Positions 5,793 through 5,816 of a DNA stretch of 5,816 nucleotides are shown piece by piece. Source of the DNA: an uncultured Clostridiaceae bacterium (lineage in GTDB: Bacteria > Bacillota > Clostridia > Clostridiales > Oxobacteraceae); NCBI GenBank assembly GCA_937900065.1, contig CALCDS010000397.1:1-5816 (forward strand). The letters are read 5' to 3'. The position numbers were made by a program, and so were the translations under genes. Position 1 is the first letter of the stretch. The number at the start of each line of letters is the position of its first letter. The notes beneath the pieces were generated by a model. That model searched no databases and had not been told where the DNA came from. It saw only the letters and a program-made list of their open reading frames with translations.

Positions 5793-5816
5793 CATTAAAA
5801 CACTTTATATAAAACA

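Noticed and set aside
1..5816. CRISPR array, tRNA, rRNA, insertion sequence, toxin-antitoxin or phage genes
   Set aside because: No regularly spaced repeats, transposase motifs, terminal inverted repeats or RNA-gene sequences were seen on either strand.

Overview
This 5.8-kb window is moderately AT-rich bacterial DNA. All five genes lie on the minus strand, so transcription runs from high to low coordinates. AGGAGG/GGGAGG ribosome-binding sites, TTGATA/TATACT promoter sequence, U-tailed hairpins, heavy use of ATA and AGA/AGG codons, and the protein types all suggest a Gram-positive anaerobe of the Clostridia type (Bacillota). This placement is inference; no rRNA or other marker is present.

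In transcription order: (1) 5644-5816 is a leader region with a sigma-A-like promoter, a near-palindrome and one copy of an imperfect 42-43-bp repeat. (2) 5637-5050 encodes a canonical family-4 uracil-DNA glycosylase with all four Fe-S cysteines. (3) 5033-4668 encodes an ArsR/SmtB-family metal sensor of the CadC type, starting with TTG 16 bp after the glycosylase gene. A perfect 12-bp inverted repeat with a T tail overlaps its stop codon. (4) 4625-4014 encodes a second glycosylase-fold protein that has lost most Fe-S cluster ligands. (5) 3952-2561 encodes MurD, the D-glutamate-adding ligase of peptidoglycan synthesis. Its family-conserved N-terminus reads back to an ATA codon behind a strong AGGAGG, with no ATG, GTG or TTG available. 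(6) 2550-2461 holds a second copy of the repeat and then a strong bidirectional terminator. (7) 2321-186 encodes a large DUF3160-type lipoprotein with its own possible promoter. (8) 185-1 is noncoding, or holds only the first codons of a further gene.

Genes 2-5 are closely packed (gaps of 16, 42 and 61 bp) and probably form one transcription unit, perhaps modulated at the inverted repeat behind arsR. They combine base-excision repair, metal sensing and cell-wall synthesis, with no metal pump in view. The lipoprotein gene is separated from them by the terminator and is probably independent. The points most worth following are the apparent non-canonical MurD start, the paired intact and cluster-less glycosylases around a metal sensor, and the related direct repeats bracketing the cluster.
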